Assembly: GCA_003255065.1 (NCBI GenBank)
Contig: QAOA01000512.1
Span: forward strand, 206,746 to 270,745
Reading direction: 5' to 3'
DNA: 64,000 nt
Source of the DNA: Cercis canadensis
Taxonomy: Eukaryota > Streptophyta > Magnoliopsida > Fabales > Fabaceae
A model generated the notes under the pieces. It searched no databases. It was not told where the DNA came from and saw nothing but the letters and a program-made list of their open reading frames with translations. Shown piece after piece: positions 1 through 11,717 of the stretch. How positions within the stretch are numbered: position 1 is the first letter of the stretch; the number at the start of each line of letters is the position of its first letter. The translations under genes and the position numbers were made by a program.

Positions 1-90
1 GAAGCCGTTGTGAAGAACTTATCACAATGGTGGTCCTTTATACATACATGTATCCCAACCGCCGAGATAAGTTCTCAATGATTTTGTAGT
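1..90 (+). CDS. Possible 3' end of an upstream gene (partial)
   Basis: From the first base, frame 1 is open for 26 codons and ends at a TGA at 88-90. It would read as the C-terminus of a protein entering from outside the window (begins EAVVKNLSQWW, ends EISSQ). Base composition here is less AT-rich than the DNA that follows, which looks like a 3' UTR. I do not recognise the family. With so few codons this could equally be chance; it is listed only because it sits at the window edge. Confidence 0.25.
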
Positions 91-1250
91 TTATTGTTTA
101 TCTCATGCCTTAGGTTCGGTCTGCATGAAAGAGAGCTGTATGCTTCATTTAATGTGTAACAAATTTCTCTTTTTAGTGATAGAAAGTCTTTCCAGGGTAC
201 AATCCTGTATTTCGGCCATTGAACAACCCTGTATTACTTTTTGTTTTCCGAGCAAAGCAGACACACGCTTAAGTTATAGCTATCCATTTTGACATAATGG
301 CCTAAGATGCTCTGTTCTGTGCTCAATGAATGCAAAAGATCGAGCAACAGAGAATGTCACCATGCATCAGTGTTTGATCAATTGCCACAAATTGAAACGA
401 AGCATAATCTCTCGTAATAAGTAGAAATTGAAAAGCAAATCATAACAAGCATCAAGAATCTGATAGGTGTTTGCTAAAATTGCCACGAAAATGAAGCAAA
501 AATCATAGTAAGTAGAAATCAAAAAGCAAATCATCAATTTCGAATATAATGGTAACAAATAATATCAAACATCTTTATATTATACGCATGTGGTTCTTAC
601 TAATTAAGTCATACAAGTTTATTTCTTTTTATAAAATTATTTTATTTACATCTAACCCAAAATAAAATAAAATAAAATACATTAGTCCATCAGCCAAAGT
701 CTTTTATTCAGCCCACTTCTCTAAGTGCAATCTCTTTTACTGATTCAATTAAAAAAAGAATCACAATATATTAAAAAAATGCAAGAGACGGAACAAACAG
801 TGGGAGAGAGAGAAAGATAGCGAGAAAGAACATAAGGAGAAAGAAACAGAGAGACGAGAAAGGTAGCAGATTGAGAAGAGGAATTGAAGACAGAGCTAGA
901 GCAAGATGAATAGAAACAGAGAAATATAAACATCGAGAAAGAGAAGTGAAATTTCTTCTTCTCCTTCTTCAGGTGTTCGAAGCCTCTGAGTCTCTCTCTC
1001 CTTAGTTTCTTCTTCTTCTTCCACATCTATCTCTCTCTCTTGGAATTTTCTTCTTAGATTGGCTGCTGAATCGGGAAGAAATGGTGCCACGCACTGAATA
1101 TGATTTGGCACCCCTAATAGCCGAATCCTGTGATCTAGGTCGTACATGTTCCATTTCATTTCAAACAATCCAGCTGCTTCAGCGCTTTCAAGTGAATAAC
1201 AAAATCGGAAAAAAAAAATCTCTATTTTAAAGAGAAGATTTTACATACGA
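91..1250. other. Gene-free flank with a purine-rich tract
   Basis: No gene recognised. From about 780 to 1060 the plus strand is rich in GA and GAA runs, then CT-rich stretches follow. Short open frames on the minus strand here are low-complexity (Lys/Glu or Ser/Phe rich) and have no recognisable domain. The 3' UTR of the minus-strand kinase gene probably ends somewhere in 1200-1436. Confidence 0.4.
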
Positions 1251-1436
1251 GAAACATATTGCCTACACTCACATCCATTGTTCAATGTTCATTCAGCCAG
1301 AAAAAAAATAGAGAACAAAGAACGTGCTGCTACATGTCTTCTATAGTGCCTTTCTCTCGGTACTCAAGCACCAAACTAGCTTCTGACTCTGAAAGCAAAA
1401 ACTTGAAGTGTTGCAGGATCCTTGCATCTTCACAAT

Positions 1437-4400
1437 TTAGTTTGTATATGCAGTGGTCTTTTGGGAGTGACTAGAATGCCTGCTTGCATGAGTACCAGTT
1501 CCAGATTTTGGGGTCCTTGGCATTGGACTTGGCATTGAATTTGAGGAACGGAGTCCTTCCAATGCTGCCAGAACATCTTTCATAGGTGGTCTATATTTGG
1601 GATCACTGTTCAGGCACTGCAATGCAAGTGAAGTTGCAGCTTGGGCTTCTTTCCTGTTGTATTGACCACCCAACCTAGTATCCATGATTCTCAAAACTCG
1701 TTTGCTATCACTCAGGAAAGGCCTTGCCCAATCCACCAGAGTTTCTTCTGAAGAGCCAGCTTTCTCATCATCTAATGCACGTCTTCCGGAGAGTAACTCC
1801 AATAAGACAACACCAAAGCTGTATACATCACTCCTTGGGGTCAAGTGACCTGTTTAATCAGAAGCCAACTTATGAAGATTAAAAGTGAAAGCTATAAGTA
1901 ATAGAACAGCTACAGTGTGTTTTAACAAGAAGTGAAAACCAAATAAGTCACTAGATTTGAGAAGAGAGTTAAGGGTCAAAGGTAAATCTACCTGTAGCTA
2001 CATACTCCGGTGCAGCATAACCTTGAGTTCCAATAACTCGGGTTGAAACGTGAGTGTTATCTCCAGTAGGACCATCTCTTGCCAAGCCAAAATCAGAAAG
2101 CTTTGCATTGAAATCCTATAAAAATTTCAGAATAAAAACCATGTTACATGTAGTAGCAGATTTAGTATTTACAGATTCACAATTCAAACTTTTACAGTGT
2201 TACATACTGAATCAAGAAGGACGTTGGAAGCCTTTAAATCACGATAGATAACATTTTTGTCCAAGCTATGCAAGAATGCTAAGCCTCGTGCAACACCAGT
2301 TGCTATATTGATCCGTGTAGCCCAGGGTATGGGTTGAACACCTTCTGCAGAAACAAGATAAACAAAATATAAGATATCAGGAATGGAAAGAAATTGTGGC
2401 CAAGTCCAAAACAATATGTTGTAGCATTGTAGTGGTAGTTGGTGGACTTATTGTTTTATTAATGGATGAGAATCAACAGAGCTTGTGCTTTGTTTAGCCA
2501 TGAATTTTGCATCAAAAGATTTGCTTCATGAAAAGAAAAACAGAAGAATATTGGAGTTCTGCTATCCTCAGGAGCTGTTGAGAATCATTTCATGAACTTA
2601 GCTTGAAAGCTTTTTTTTAATACTGACATTCTTGCCACTTTTCCAGAGATAAGAATCAACATGCTGTTTTGCAAATATTTTGATCCGTGTTATTTTAAGC
2701 AATAATAAAAACCCATCTACCACAATAAAATTACAACCATTATTATTGGAGACCAGCCATATCTACAACCTATATATCCCACTCGTAAAAAGAGGATAGG
2801 CCCAAATAGGTGTAAGTATAATCTTAAACTGTAAATATCCTTATAATCTTAAAAAGCATCAAGCACATTAAACTGTAAATATCCTTCCAATTTTTATAGT
2901 CGTTCACAATGGCTTTTCCTTTATTGGCCTTGGGTGAATTAAAACTGTTTTAAATTTCAGGAATCAAAACTAAATACCTATATCAAGCTAACCATAGTAA
3001 TCATATTAAGGAAGCATGAAGCATATTAAATTGCAAACATTCTCGAAATTTTTACAGTGAAGTAACTCTTTGCCTTGGTAAACCAAAACTATTTCAGATA
3101 TTAGGAATCAAAAGGGAATTAAAAAGTGGGAGGACAATGTGAACTAAATATGCTCAGAGTGAATGTACTTACTTCTGAATAAATGATTCTCCAAACTTCC
3201 TTTCTGCATAAACTCGTAAACTAGAAGCCTGTTTGTCGAATCTGAGCAAAAACCAATCAGTTTCACCAGATTTTCATGGTGGAGTTGGCCTAGATAATTG
3301 ACTTCTGCCTGACAATGAGAAGGGCAGAAAGTCAGTTAACAGCAAGCAAGAGCAACAAAATAGAAAGCTATTTGATTTAAGGGTTCACGTTGCACATACT
3401 AGCCATTCCTTGTGGCCTTGAAAGCTTTCTGGCTTAAGTTTCTTAATGGCCACTACAATCCCACTCCCTGGTTTTGTGGGGGCAAAAGTATTCCCGTCAA
3501 TCCATCCCTTGAAGACACGACCAAAGCCACCCTCTCCAATCAAATTTTCTTGCCGGAAATTCTTTGTGGCATCCTTTAGATCACTGAAGCTGAAGGACTT
3601 AAGAAGATTGGAGATGGATTTGTCAACATTTGATGCTTTAAGAGAGTGATCCAAACTTTTTAAAGCAGTTTGTCGTTCTGCAGAATTTAAATTCTGCTTT
3701 GTCTTGCCATGAGACTTTGAACCTCCTGAGAGTAGATGAGAGGTAAGTTGGAAGAAGCCATAAGATGCAAACACTTAAGAAGAAACTAGGATATTCAAGG
3801 ACATTGAATATGAGTTCAATTAAACGAATCAGTGCATATGTGGAAAGTGAGAAACGACAATGATTTAACAATCTGAAGGCATAAAATATTCCGAAATCAT
3901 GTACCATAATCTGCCTGCTTTTAGCTTAACAAAATCCAGTGATATAGACCCTTTTTTTTTTATTACCGTCATTTTATAACCATTCCATTCTCATTGTGTT
4001 AAAAAAAACCGAAGCATAAACCAACTTCCAGCAATACTACAACTGGCACATTTGGGGCACTAATGCCTTATCATTGACAAGAAAGAAAATTTCACTTCTA
4101 AATTCTAATCAATTTCAGGCAATGTATATTTGAAAAACGCAAAATTGTACTAAAATAGAACCTGAACAAGGGCAAAGCAGCATCTGGATTTTCATATTGC
4201 CAACCAAGAATAAACAATCAAAGCTGGAGGTTGATACATAAGTAGACCGAAAGGCAAGAATTTAATGCAAACCCAGAAAGCAAATTAGAGATCAAATAAA
4301 TTAACAAAAAGGGGTCTATTCAAGAACAGCTGCACAACCCACAATCTCTCAGTCAATTAGACAACAATTTTAATTTGCAGAGAAGATGGCTGTATAAGAG

Positions 4401-4586
4401 GAAGTGGAAGCATTCAGTATAACATCCAGTAACTAAAATTTGGAGAGGCTAATCCAATAGCTCCAGCATATTAGCATGATTACTGCTTGACAAAATAGCA
4501 ATTACCGATATTAAAATCAGCAAATACTAACCAGGAAAATTGGAGGAAGAAACATGGGCAACGGGTTTCCTACAGAAATTTCCCAT
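1437..4586 (-). CDS. Receptor-like cytoplasmic kinase, PBL/APK-like (RLCK-VII)
   Basis: Six coding exons on the minus strand: 4586-4532, 3725-3400, 3308-3173, 2344-2208, 2115-1992 and 1849-1437. All junctions are GT-AG and the frame closes to 396 residues. The protein starts MGNFC, so Gly2 can be myristoylated and Cys5 palmitoylated, which would place the kinase at the plasma membrane. Kinase landmarks: GEGGFG loop at 82-87, VAIKK lysine 113, catalytic YRDLKASN with Asp208, DFG at 226-228, then [16 protein letters not shown]. It is therefore an RD kinase that should be active. The motif [18 protein letters not shown] and the WIDG...[15 protein letters not shown] stretch are typical of RLCK-VII (PBL, APK1, APK2) kinases, which relay signals from surface immune and growth receptors. 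The Ser-rich tail (after about 355) is variable in the family. The exact PBL number cannot be assigned by eye. The longest intron (3399-3309 is short; 3172-2345 is 828 bp) holds no other gene. Confidence 0.93.
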
Positions 4587-5129
4587 GAAGGAAGACTCTT
4601 GTTATACCAAAGCAGCAAAACCCACACAGGGAAAGCAGAAGAGATGAGGGAAAAATCTCCAAAATGCAATTGAGAAAATGTCCACGTAAGGGCCATAGAT
4701 AATAGAAGAATCAGGGAGTGCAGAAGAAGTAGCAGCGTAGTCAATGGGGGAAGATGCCATTTGTTGAATTAAAAAAATTATATTATATAAAAATAAATAG
4801 AAACCAACCAAGCTTCCGTTTCCTACCTTGGTTTCCTCTAAGGCCAAGTACAAGAAAACCCTAGGCTGAAACAAGAAATGGGTCCTACGTCGAATGGTGA
4901 CTCCATAATTACATTATGGTGTGCCTCTGTTTCAACGTTGTTACGTGGAGGCGTGGAGCATTGGAAATTTGACTCATGGCTTCGAGGAATTGCTAAAAGA
5001 TAAAACATTAAATAATAGGGACCAATGAGCGGTCAGTACAGGCGGCGGCAAATTTTGTCTGAGGCTGAGGCTGAGGCATCTCCATTGACGTGAATTGAAA
5101 TCCATATCAAGCGTTGAAGACTTCCACTT

Positions 5130-5419
5130 CCACATGACCACAGTACGAGTGCCAGGCAAGAGATCCAGTCATGTTAACTTGAGTCATGTTGCTTAGATCT
5201 AAGTCATTTATTCTATTTAAGGTCATTTTAACCATTAAAACACATTAATATTTAATGGTTGAAATGAGCTTTAATGAAATGGACGGCTCAGATCTGAGCA
5301 ACATGACTCAAGTGACATGACTGGATCCAAATCCCCAGTGCCAGGGCCAGTGCCAGTGTGCCACCTTANCCACATGACCACAGTACCAGTGCCAGGGCCA
5401 GTGCCAGTGTGCCACCTTA
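5130..5419. other. Likely filled and empty MITE alleles joined at a single N
   Basis: The stretch 5130-5368 (239 bp, containing the MITE) is followed by one N at 5369 and then by 5370-5419 (50 bp). The second piece equals the first minus the 180-bp MITE and one 9-bp target duplication, with one base difference near the insertion point. The simplest reading is that the assembler placed a MITE-bearing allele and an empty allele side by side. Confidence 0.75.
5157..5336. mobile_element. Mutator-type MITE with 9-bp target duplication
   Basis: A 180-bp non-coding element with terminal inverted repeats. The left arm GATCCAGTCATGTTAACTTG (from 5162) and the right arm, read in reverse, GATCCAGTCATGTCACTTG (from 5328) stay nearly identical for about 38 bp. 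The outer tips differ slightly (CAAGA against GGGGATTTG). It is bounded by the direct repeat AGTGCCAGG at 5148-5156 and 5337-5345. A 9-bp duplication with long inverted repeats is the mark of the Mutator superfamily. It has no coding capacity, so any movement would rely on a transposase from elsewhere. It lies about 570 bp upstream of the PBL start codon. Confidence 0.85.
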
Positions 5420-5572
5420 ATTAACCAGTGGACTTGACTTGGTATTTCTTTCTGAATATTTATTACTAGATTGGGGAATGGGTATCAACCCTTTCCGAAG
5501 TTATTACTTCTTTTTAGGATTAATTCAATAACGGAGATAAAAGGCAGGTAATCCTCCACTCAAATCAAAAGG

Positions 5573-5834
5573 TTTTTTTGGTACGGTTTAATTCACGGTG
5601 TAAGCCTTTAAATTAAATAAATTGAGTCATACATAAATCAAACGATTTATAATCGAGTTACATTGAAATAATATTTAAAATTAGTTAATTTTATATTTAA
5701 TTTTAAAGTTGTAACCAAAGTTAATTTTTGGTACAGTTTAATTTACGGTGTAGGCCTTCAAATTAAATAAATATTATAATCAAGTGACATTGAGATAATT
5801 TTTAAAATTAATAAGTTTTATGTTTAATTAAAAG
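5573..5834. repeat. Diverged tandem duplication, period about 150 bp
   Basis: The segment starting GGTACGGTTTAATTCACGGT (5580) recurs as GGTACAGTTTAATTTACGGT (5730). Similarity continues through 'AAGCCTTTAAATTAAATAAA' and 'TTAAAATTAGTTAATTTTAT' type sequence to about 5834, with small indels. No coding content. Confidence 0.75.
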
Positions 5835-7505
5835 AAAAATGGGTCATATAGAATTTTTATATAAACATATGAGATTTGAGTATATTTCTTGGCATATTTG
5901 CAATAATTTTTATTTTCATTTAAGAATTTGAATTTTATGAATTGACTTGCACATGTTATGTGGAATGGGATATATTCAGTGGAACTCACACTAATCTGAT
6001 TTTTTTTTTTATCATTTACAGTTCTTTTTGGCCACGCCCTAAAAGGAGACAAAAATTGGACACGTCATATTTCATATGATGTATTCGATAAGAACACGCT
6101 ATATAGAATTTAGCGTATTTGATGGGATTCACACTATCTGATTTTTTTTTAAAAAAAAGTATAATATTTAAATAAATAATTGTAAAAATATAATAAATAA
6201 GTAAATAAATTTATAAATTATAATATTATAGTAAAAAAAAACCGTTACTTTATTTTTGTTATTTTGGTAAGACGGTGCCTTTTCTTTCTTTCTTTCCTTT
6301 TTTGTGATAAGATGGTGCCTTTTCTTTGTTTATACTGAAGTTAGGTTTGTCATACTATGAGTTTATATTAAATTTTAAGCAGTTTTATATTAAAATTTAA
6401 ACAATTAAAGTTTTGTTTATGCGTGCACGTATGTATGNTTATATTAAACTTTAAACAATTAAAGTTTTGTTTATGCGTGCACGTATGTATGGTCAATATT
6501 TGCAAATAAGAAGTGATTTGTCAAAAAACTGTATAGGTAGATGAACTCTTTTAACAAAAACTCTTATTCAATTGAGATATAATGATGTTTTTTTTGTTAT
6601 GACTCTGAATTTAAATACAGAACTTACAAATTTTGAAGACGCCTTTAATATTATTCAATTACAAACTATTTAATATGCAATCATATGTTAGATGCACATA
6701 AATATAACTTTTTAAGCTGTACAAATAACATTATTTTTTTAACAGTTAAATTAACATCAAATTCTATGGTTATTCCTTTTTTATAAAAAAAAAAAAAAAA
6801 AAAAAAAAATCTTTCTGTTAGACACTATACAATGAGATATTGAGATGGCTTATTTTCAATGAGCCATATTGTGAGATTTAAATTTCATCTTTATCTATTT
6901 CCAATGATATTAAATTATGAAATAATCATTACCCAACTATTGGTCCATTGAATGCCTCTTGAATACGGGTATAAGTATAACGTATACTTTTCTTCATTAG
7001 CAAAAGAAAAAATTAAGGATACACCTTCGCTTATAAACATGTGCATGTGTGAGACATTAGTAGTCTTATCATTAATAGTTTAGTGTCCATCTATGAATGT
7101 GCGAGTGATTACAGGACTTCTGGGGAATTAAGAGAAAAGGAAAGAAATAATACAAGAGGAAAGAGAAGAATGGAGATTGCTGAAGTTGAACATATATAGA
7201 TATAACCCAATACTTCCTTTTCCTTTAATTTCTTTCAGCTATCAAATCCAAATAATAAATACATTTTGATTAATTTTCAATCTAATTAAATGATTGCACC
7301 AACACGTACGCAATTGGTCTAAAAATCTCCTAAAAGTCCATGAGCAGTTTTTAGTCTCATTCGTTTCCTTAATTAATAAAACAATGTCAAATATCACCCT
7401 ATTTTCAATAGCCTATATGGTCCTGTCTACAGTTTCGTAAATGTAATATATATTAATTGACAAAATTATCTATAAGACTATTTGTTCTATTTTCAATAAA
7501 AACAC
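5835..7505. other. AT-rich intergenic DNA, no gene seen
   Basis: Very AT-rich with a 29-base A run at about 6781-6809 and a short duplicated pyrimidine segment around 6265-6330 (GGTGCCTTTTCTTT twice). No conserved protein or RNA gene recognised. Confidence 0.5.
6384..6492. other. Sequence repeated on both sides of a single N (gap artefact)
   Basis: About 54 bp before the N at 6438 (ending in GCGTGCACGTATGTATG) is repeated almost exactly right after it, with one mismatch. This looks like two overlapping contig ends joined with a one-base placeholder rather than a biological duplication. Confidence 0.7.
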
Positions 7506-7515
7506 TACTCATCAT

Positions 7516-7625
7516 GCCATGATGGTCTGTGTCTGGCCGAGTAGTGTTGAGATTGTCTCTAAAACTTGTGAATTATGTGTTTGAACTCAAAGTCGTAATC
7601 AAAAATGCCAAAAAATAAATAAAAA
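7516..7625 (+). mobile_element. tRNA-derived SINE, copy 1 of a local family
   Basis: A 110-bp element bounded by the direct repeat TACTCATCAT at 7506-7515 and 7626-7635. It contains an A-box-like TGGCCGAGTAGTG (from 7534), a B-box-like GTTTGAACTC, and ends in AAAGTCGTAATCAAAAATGCC followed by an A-rich tail. Promoter boxes, A-rich tail and target duplication together define a SINE. Two other copies lie at 8200 and 58158. Confidence 0.75.
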
Positions 7626-8199
7626 TACTCATCATTTGTGTATCAGTTAATTAAATTGCAAAATTAAACAATACCCATTGATGACATGGTGAAATTAGTG
7701 ATAATTATTCATTAAAAATAGGAATGAGTGATAACTTTTTAATAAAAAAAAAAAAAAAAGGTACACAATTAGATCTTTAAAAAATAAATCAAATTAAAAA
7801 TCCATCTTAACCAATTAAGGTAAACTATAAAAATAGAGCATGTAATCTCATTTTGGAGTGGCCTGGTTGATTATTATGACCAAGCTCTCCAAATCAGTTA
7901 GTTATTCCCAACTGTGGAATTTCATAAGAGACAATGCCCTCTCACCCGAACACATAAGTGAAACAATCCATGATTTTCAACGTGAAAGAGCAAATAAATG
8001 TGAATCTCCTAACAGTGTCATGGCCATATTTCATGACCAAGTCATCGTCACAAGTTTATACAGAAATGTATAGCTTGACAACTTCATAATGTTAGTCAAA
8101 AATAGATATAATGAACGTGGTTTTTGACTAGATAGGCTAAAGAATAATTTTGTTAAAATATTATATATGAGACTGCTGACCTAATTTTTTGTGGTTGTT

Positions 8200-8297
8200 T
8201 ACCAAACAACTTGTAACTAAATTGTACTAAGGTCGTCATAGGAGTTTGTGAGTTTTGTGTTCAAATCCAGAATCATAATCAAAAGTATCAAAAAAAA
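8200..8297 (+). mobile_element. tRNA-derived SINE, copy 2
   Basis: Shares the 3' half of the element at 7516: a B-box-like GTTCAAATCC, then AGAATCATAATCAAAAGTATC and an A run. It is flanked by TGTGGTTGTT (8190-8199) and TGTGGTTATT (8298-8307), a 10-bp target duplication with one mismatch. The 5' part is diverged. Confidence 0.65.
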
Positions 8298-8307
8298 TGT
8301 GGTTATT

Positions 8308-9756
8308 CCTTCAACCACCAACACTTACCTATTCATTTTTTTTTTTATTAGAAATGTGACTTCATTGCATTAAGCCAACTGGCACTTACACAATAACAAA
8401 TAACACTATATGAAATTCTTAATACAATATTTCCTAAAATTTAAAAAGTTAATACTCCAAAGTAAACTTCTACGGTTTTTTCCCTGTACTAAAAGACAAA
8501 TAAAGACATGGCTCTAAGTCTTGACAAAACATAGACCAATGACAATCGATGACAAAACATCTTTAACGCTGGAGAAAACACTAAATGTGTGCTACAATGA
8601 GGTTAAACGATCGATTTACTTGAAGTATTATTTTTATATAACACATGAAATATAACATGAAAATTTTGAGATTTACCCAAAATAGAGGTTCAACATGATG
8701 GATTAACCCCATAGAACACTAGATCTGCATTTGAACAAGGAGAGTGTGTAAAACACAATTGACAGATTGGAACAATTTATTGAATGGACAAATCAAAACA
8801 CCTAAAAAATATAAATAATTGAATAAAATAGACAATAGGGCTGCTGCCGCCACTTTGTGTGGCAGCAACCCCAAAGCGGAACACAAGAAAAGGAGCAAGA
8901 GAAGGAGACTGAGACCTTGACCTTACAAGAAGGAGAAGAAGAGAAACAAGAAAAATGTTGGACTTATTGGAAAAAGCCACACCTAAGAGCAATAGAAAAG
9001 CCGGACTTTGTCAGAGAAAAGTTGTAAAGACAAGTAAGTTTTTAGAGAGAAAAGAGAGCTTCCACTTATCTATTCATTTGAGTATAAAAAGTTGAAATTT
9101 GATTCACCGTCGGTGTAAACAGATACACAATTACTAAATGTAAAAGTGTTACATCACTAAAATAATTAAGGTCATTTATTGACAGTTAATCATTTTTACA
9201 ATTTTTCATACATAGCAGCACTTGAAACTTTCAATTTTTCATACAGAAAGCTCTTTATGGCACCAAAAAATGAAAGAAAAGTCTTCGGTGGTTATTGTTT
9301 AGATGGTAGACTACAAGTAATGATGATAATTTTTTATGCAATTCTTGAACACAAATTTGGAATGGACATACAATAACAGAGTTAATTCGGATTAGTGTAA
9401 ACACGTGTTATATGTTGGTTTCTCATTTAACATAATGGAAAATTATGCTTTTTATGAATCTAATATGTTTGTTCAATATAAAATTACAATGTATTGTGCT
9501 ATATATTTATAATTTTAAAATGTTTATTAAAAATAAACTTACAATTCGTTATATGTTTGCTTATTAAATCCAACTAGCCATGTGCCACCTACAATATTAA
9601 AAAGTTTCATACATGACTTAAGTTTTAAAATTTTAGTATATGGAAAATCGTATGGACCTTATCCTTTATTATTGTTTATTTTAAAGAATTGAAAGATGAG
9701 AACTTACCATTGAAGATAAATTAGAAATGCATGAGGAAGATAACTAGTAACCTTCC
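8308..9756. other. AT-rich intergenic DNA, no gene seen
   Basis: No recognisable coding or RNA gene. A 65-codon open frame at 9179-9376 has no family resemblance that I can see and is probably chance. Confidence 0.45.
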
Positions 9757-10010
9757 GGATCCGCTATTTCTACATTTGATTTTAGTAATGTCACACTTTA
9801 TTTAATGTTTAAATATAATATAGATTAATTTACTCTCATTTAATATAAAAAGTTTTTAGTCAATTGTAAAAATCCTCATTTAATATAAAAAAGTTTTTAG
9901 TTAAAGTTAAAAAACTTTCATATTAATTAAGAGTAATTTAATCTATATTATATTTAGACATTAAATAAAGCGTTATATTAGTGAAATAATGTATAAAAAT
10001 AATGGCTACT
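9757..10010. mobile_element. Inverted-repeat MITE, family X copy 1
   Basis: About 250 bp. The left arm (TAATGTCACACTTTATTTAA at 9785) pairs with the right arm read in reverse (TAATATAACGCTTTATTTAA); the arms extend outward to a CCGCTATTT / GCCATTATTT tip. The same element recurs at 12943-13201. No coding capacity. A clear target duplication was not found, so the superfamily is left open. Confidence 0.7.
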
Positions 10011-11374
10011 TATATATATATATAAAAGAATTTCTGCCATTGATCTGTTGCATTCTTCACAACTTGCTGTACTAGATGCTGTTATTAAATATCTTACCAT
10101 TACAGCATTTCCAAATCCTTAAAGTAAAAAAGCTGCAAGTTCTAGAGAGTAGAAACCTAGCTATCTTGAGAAAGAGAAAACAGAATCCCTTATTATTGTG
10201 TTTATTCAATATCAAAGACTTTTTTTTTTCCTGCTATTAGAATAGAGAATTGGGCTTCTATTTAGGTTTAAAGGATTTAACCAGAATATTATGAAAATAT
10301 ATAGGCTTGATTATTTGTTGAAAGAAACTCTAATAAGAAACTAATGATCAAAAATTATTTCTATTATTAACTGAAGGAATCATCCATAGAGTTCTCTAAA
10401 TTCAATTCTGGTTCTTATAATTGATTTTCTATATATAAGAATTTTTCTTTTCCTTGTTTTCCATTGGTTTTCCTTTACGTGTCATATTTTGTTTCTCCTT
10501 CTGTGCATATAAATTATGACCTTTTTTGGCCAATCTAAACGAAATGCAAAGTCTCTTCATATATTATGCACTGTCTGCTTTATAGCACTACGTAATGATC
10601 GAGCTTTAAGGGGTCAATGTACACAACACAAAAACCTGTACTGGGGATGAGAATGTTAACTGTTAAGGCTTGGTGGGAACACACGTGAAGACATTTTCTC
10701 AATGATACAGATAGCTTCAGAAGACAAGATGAGGATCAATAGTCAAAAATGTCTGCAACCAATAAGTGCATCTTATCCCTATTCTTGTCCTTTCAAATGT
10801 AAGAGCTTTGATTTCTAAATATACTTAATGAATTTCATGAAGATACGATGTTGATTTTTGAGGAGTTATAAATGTATAATATATTTTTTAATTCTTTTTT
10901 TTTTCTTTTTGTTACATAACAATACAGAGATTCTAACTTAAGATCTCTAATAAATTATTTAAATCTTTTATCGCTACGACTACATCTATTAATTAATGGT
11001 TTAGAATATTGATCAAGTGAACCAACTATTAGATTATGGCAAGAGATTAATGTTCAATAATCTATTGGAAATAGTTGAATTTACTTGTTCTTAGCTCCTT
11101 TTTTCTGTTGGAAATATTTTTTCTGGTTTGACACTTGAGAGTACCTTTAGGTTAACTCTATTATTTTGAGGAAACTGAAATTTATAATAGCAATGCATGA
11201 TGAGAATTGCTCTCTTCCTGTGTATCTTGGTTCCATAGAAGAGAAAGAAAGGCACTGGTTAATAGAGGGAGGACCTAAAGATGAATATATAATCAAGTCA
11301 TGGAAGGACTCTTAGCAGGAAAAGTAAAAAATAAATGGTGTTTGTGCAACCAAATTATAACTATTTTTCCTAAA
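10011..11374. other. AT-rich intergenic DNA, no gene seen
   Basis: Begins with a (TA)n run after the MITE. Several A/T tracts and scattered stops in all frames; no gene recognised. Confidence 0.45.
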
Positions 11375-11717
11375 CATTGAGCTTGTGGTTTAGATTAAGC
11401 TCTTCCAAATAACTAAAACATCCAATTGTGGAGAAATTAGGTGATAGAAATTAAAATTAGCATAGCTTTATTTAATAGGTACCTAAGATGACTTAAGCAT
11501 ATATGTATATATTCTATCTCTAGCACACAAAAAAAATTACCCATTGAGCTTGTGATTTAGATTAAGCTCTTCTAAATAACTAAAACATTGAATTGTGGGG
11601 AAATTAGGCGATAAAAATTAAAATTAGCATAACTTTATTTAATAGGTACCTAAGATGACTTAAGCATGTAAATGTATATATTCTATTTCCAGCGCAAAGA
11701 AAAAATAAATAAATTAC
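11375..11717. repeat. Tandem duplication, period 167 bp
   Basis: The unit beginning CATTGAGCTTGTGGTTTAGA (11375) is repeated from 11542 as CATTGAGCTTGTGATTTAGA. The two copies remain about 90% alike through 'ATAGGTACCTAAGATGACTT' to a shared AAATTAC at about 11540 and 11717. The high identity suggests a fairly recent local duplication. No coding content. Confidence 0.9.

Noticed and set aside
745-1168. Open frames on the minus strand, Lys/Glu- or Ser/Phe-rich
   Set aside because: They lie in a purine/pyrimidine-biased tract, overlap each other in different frames, and match no family I recognise.
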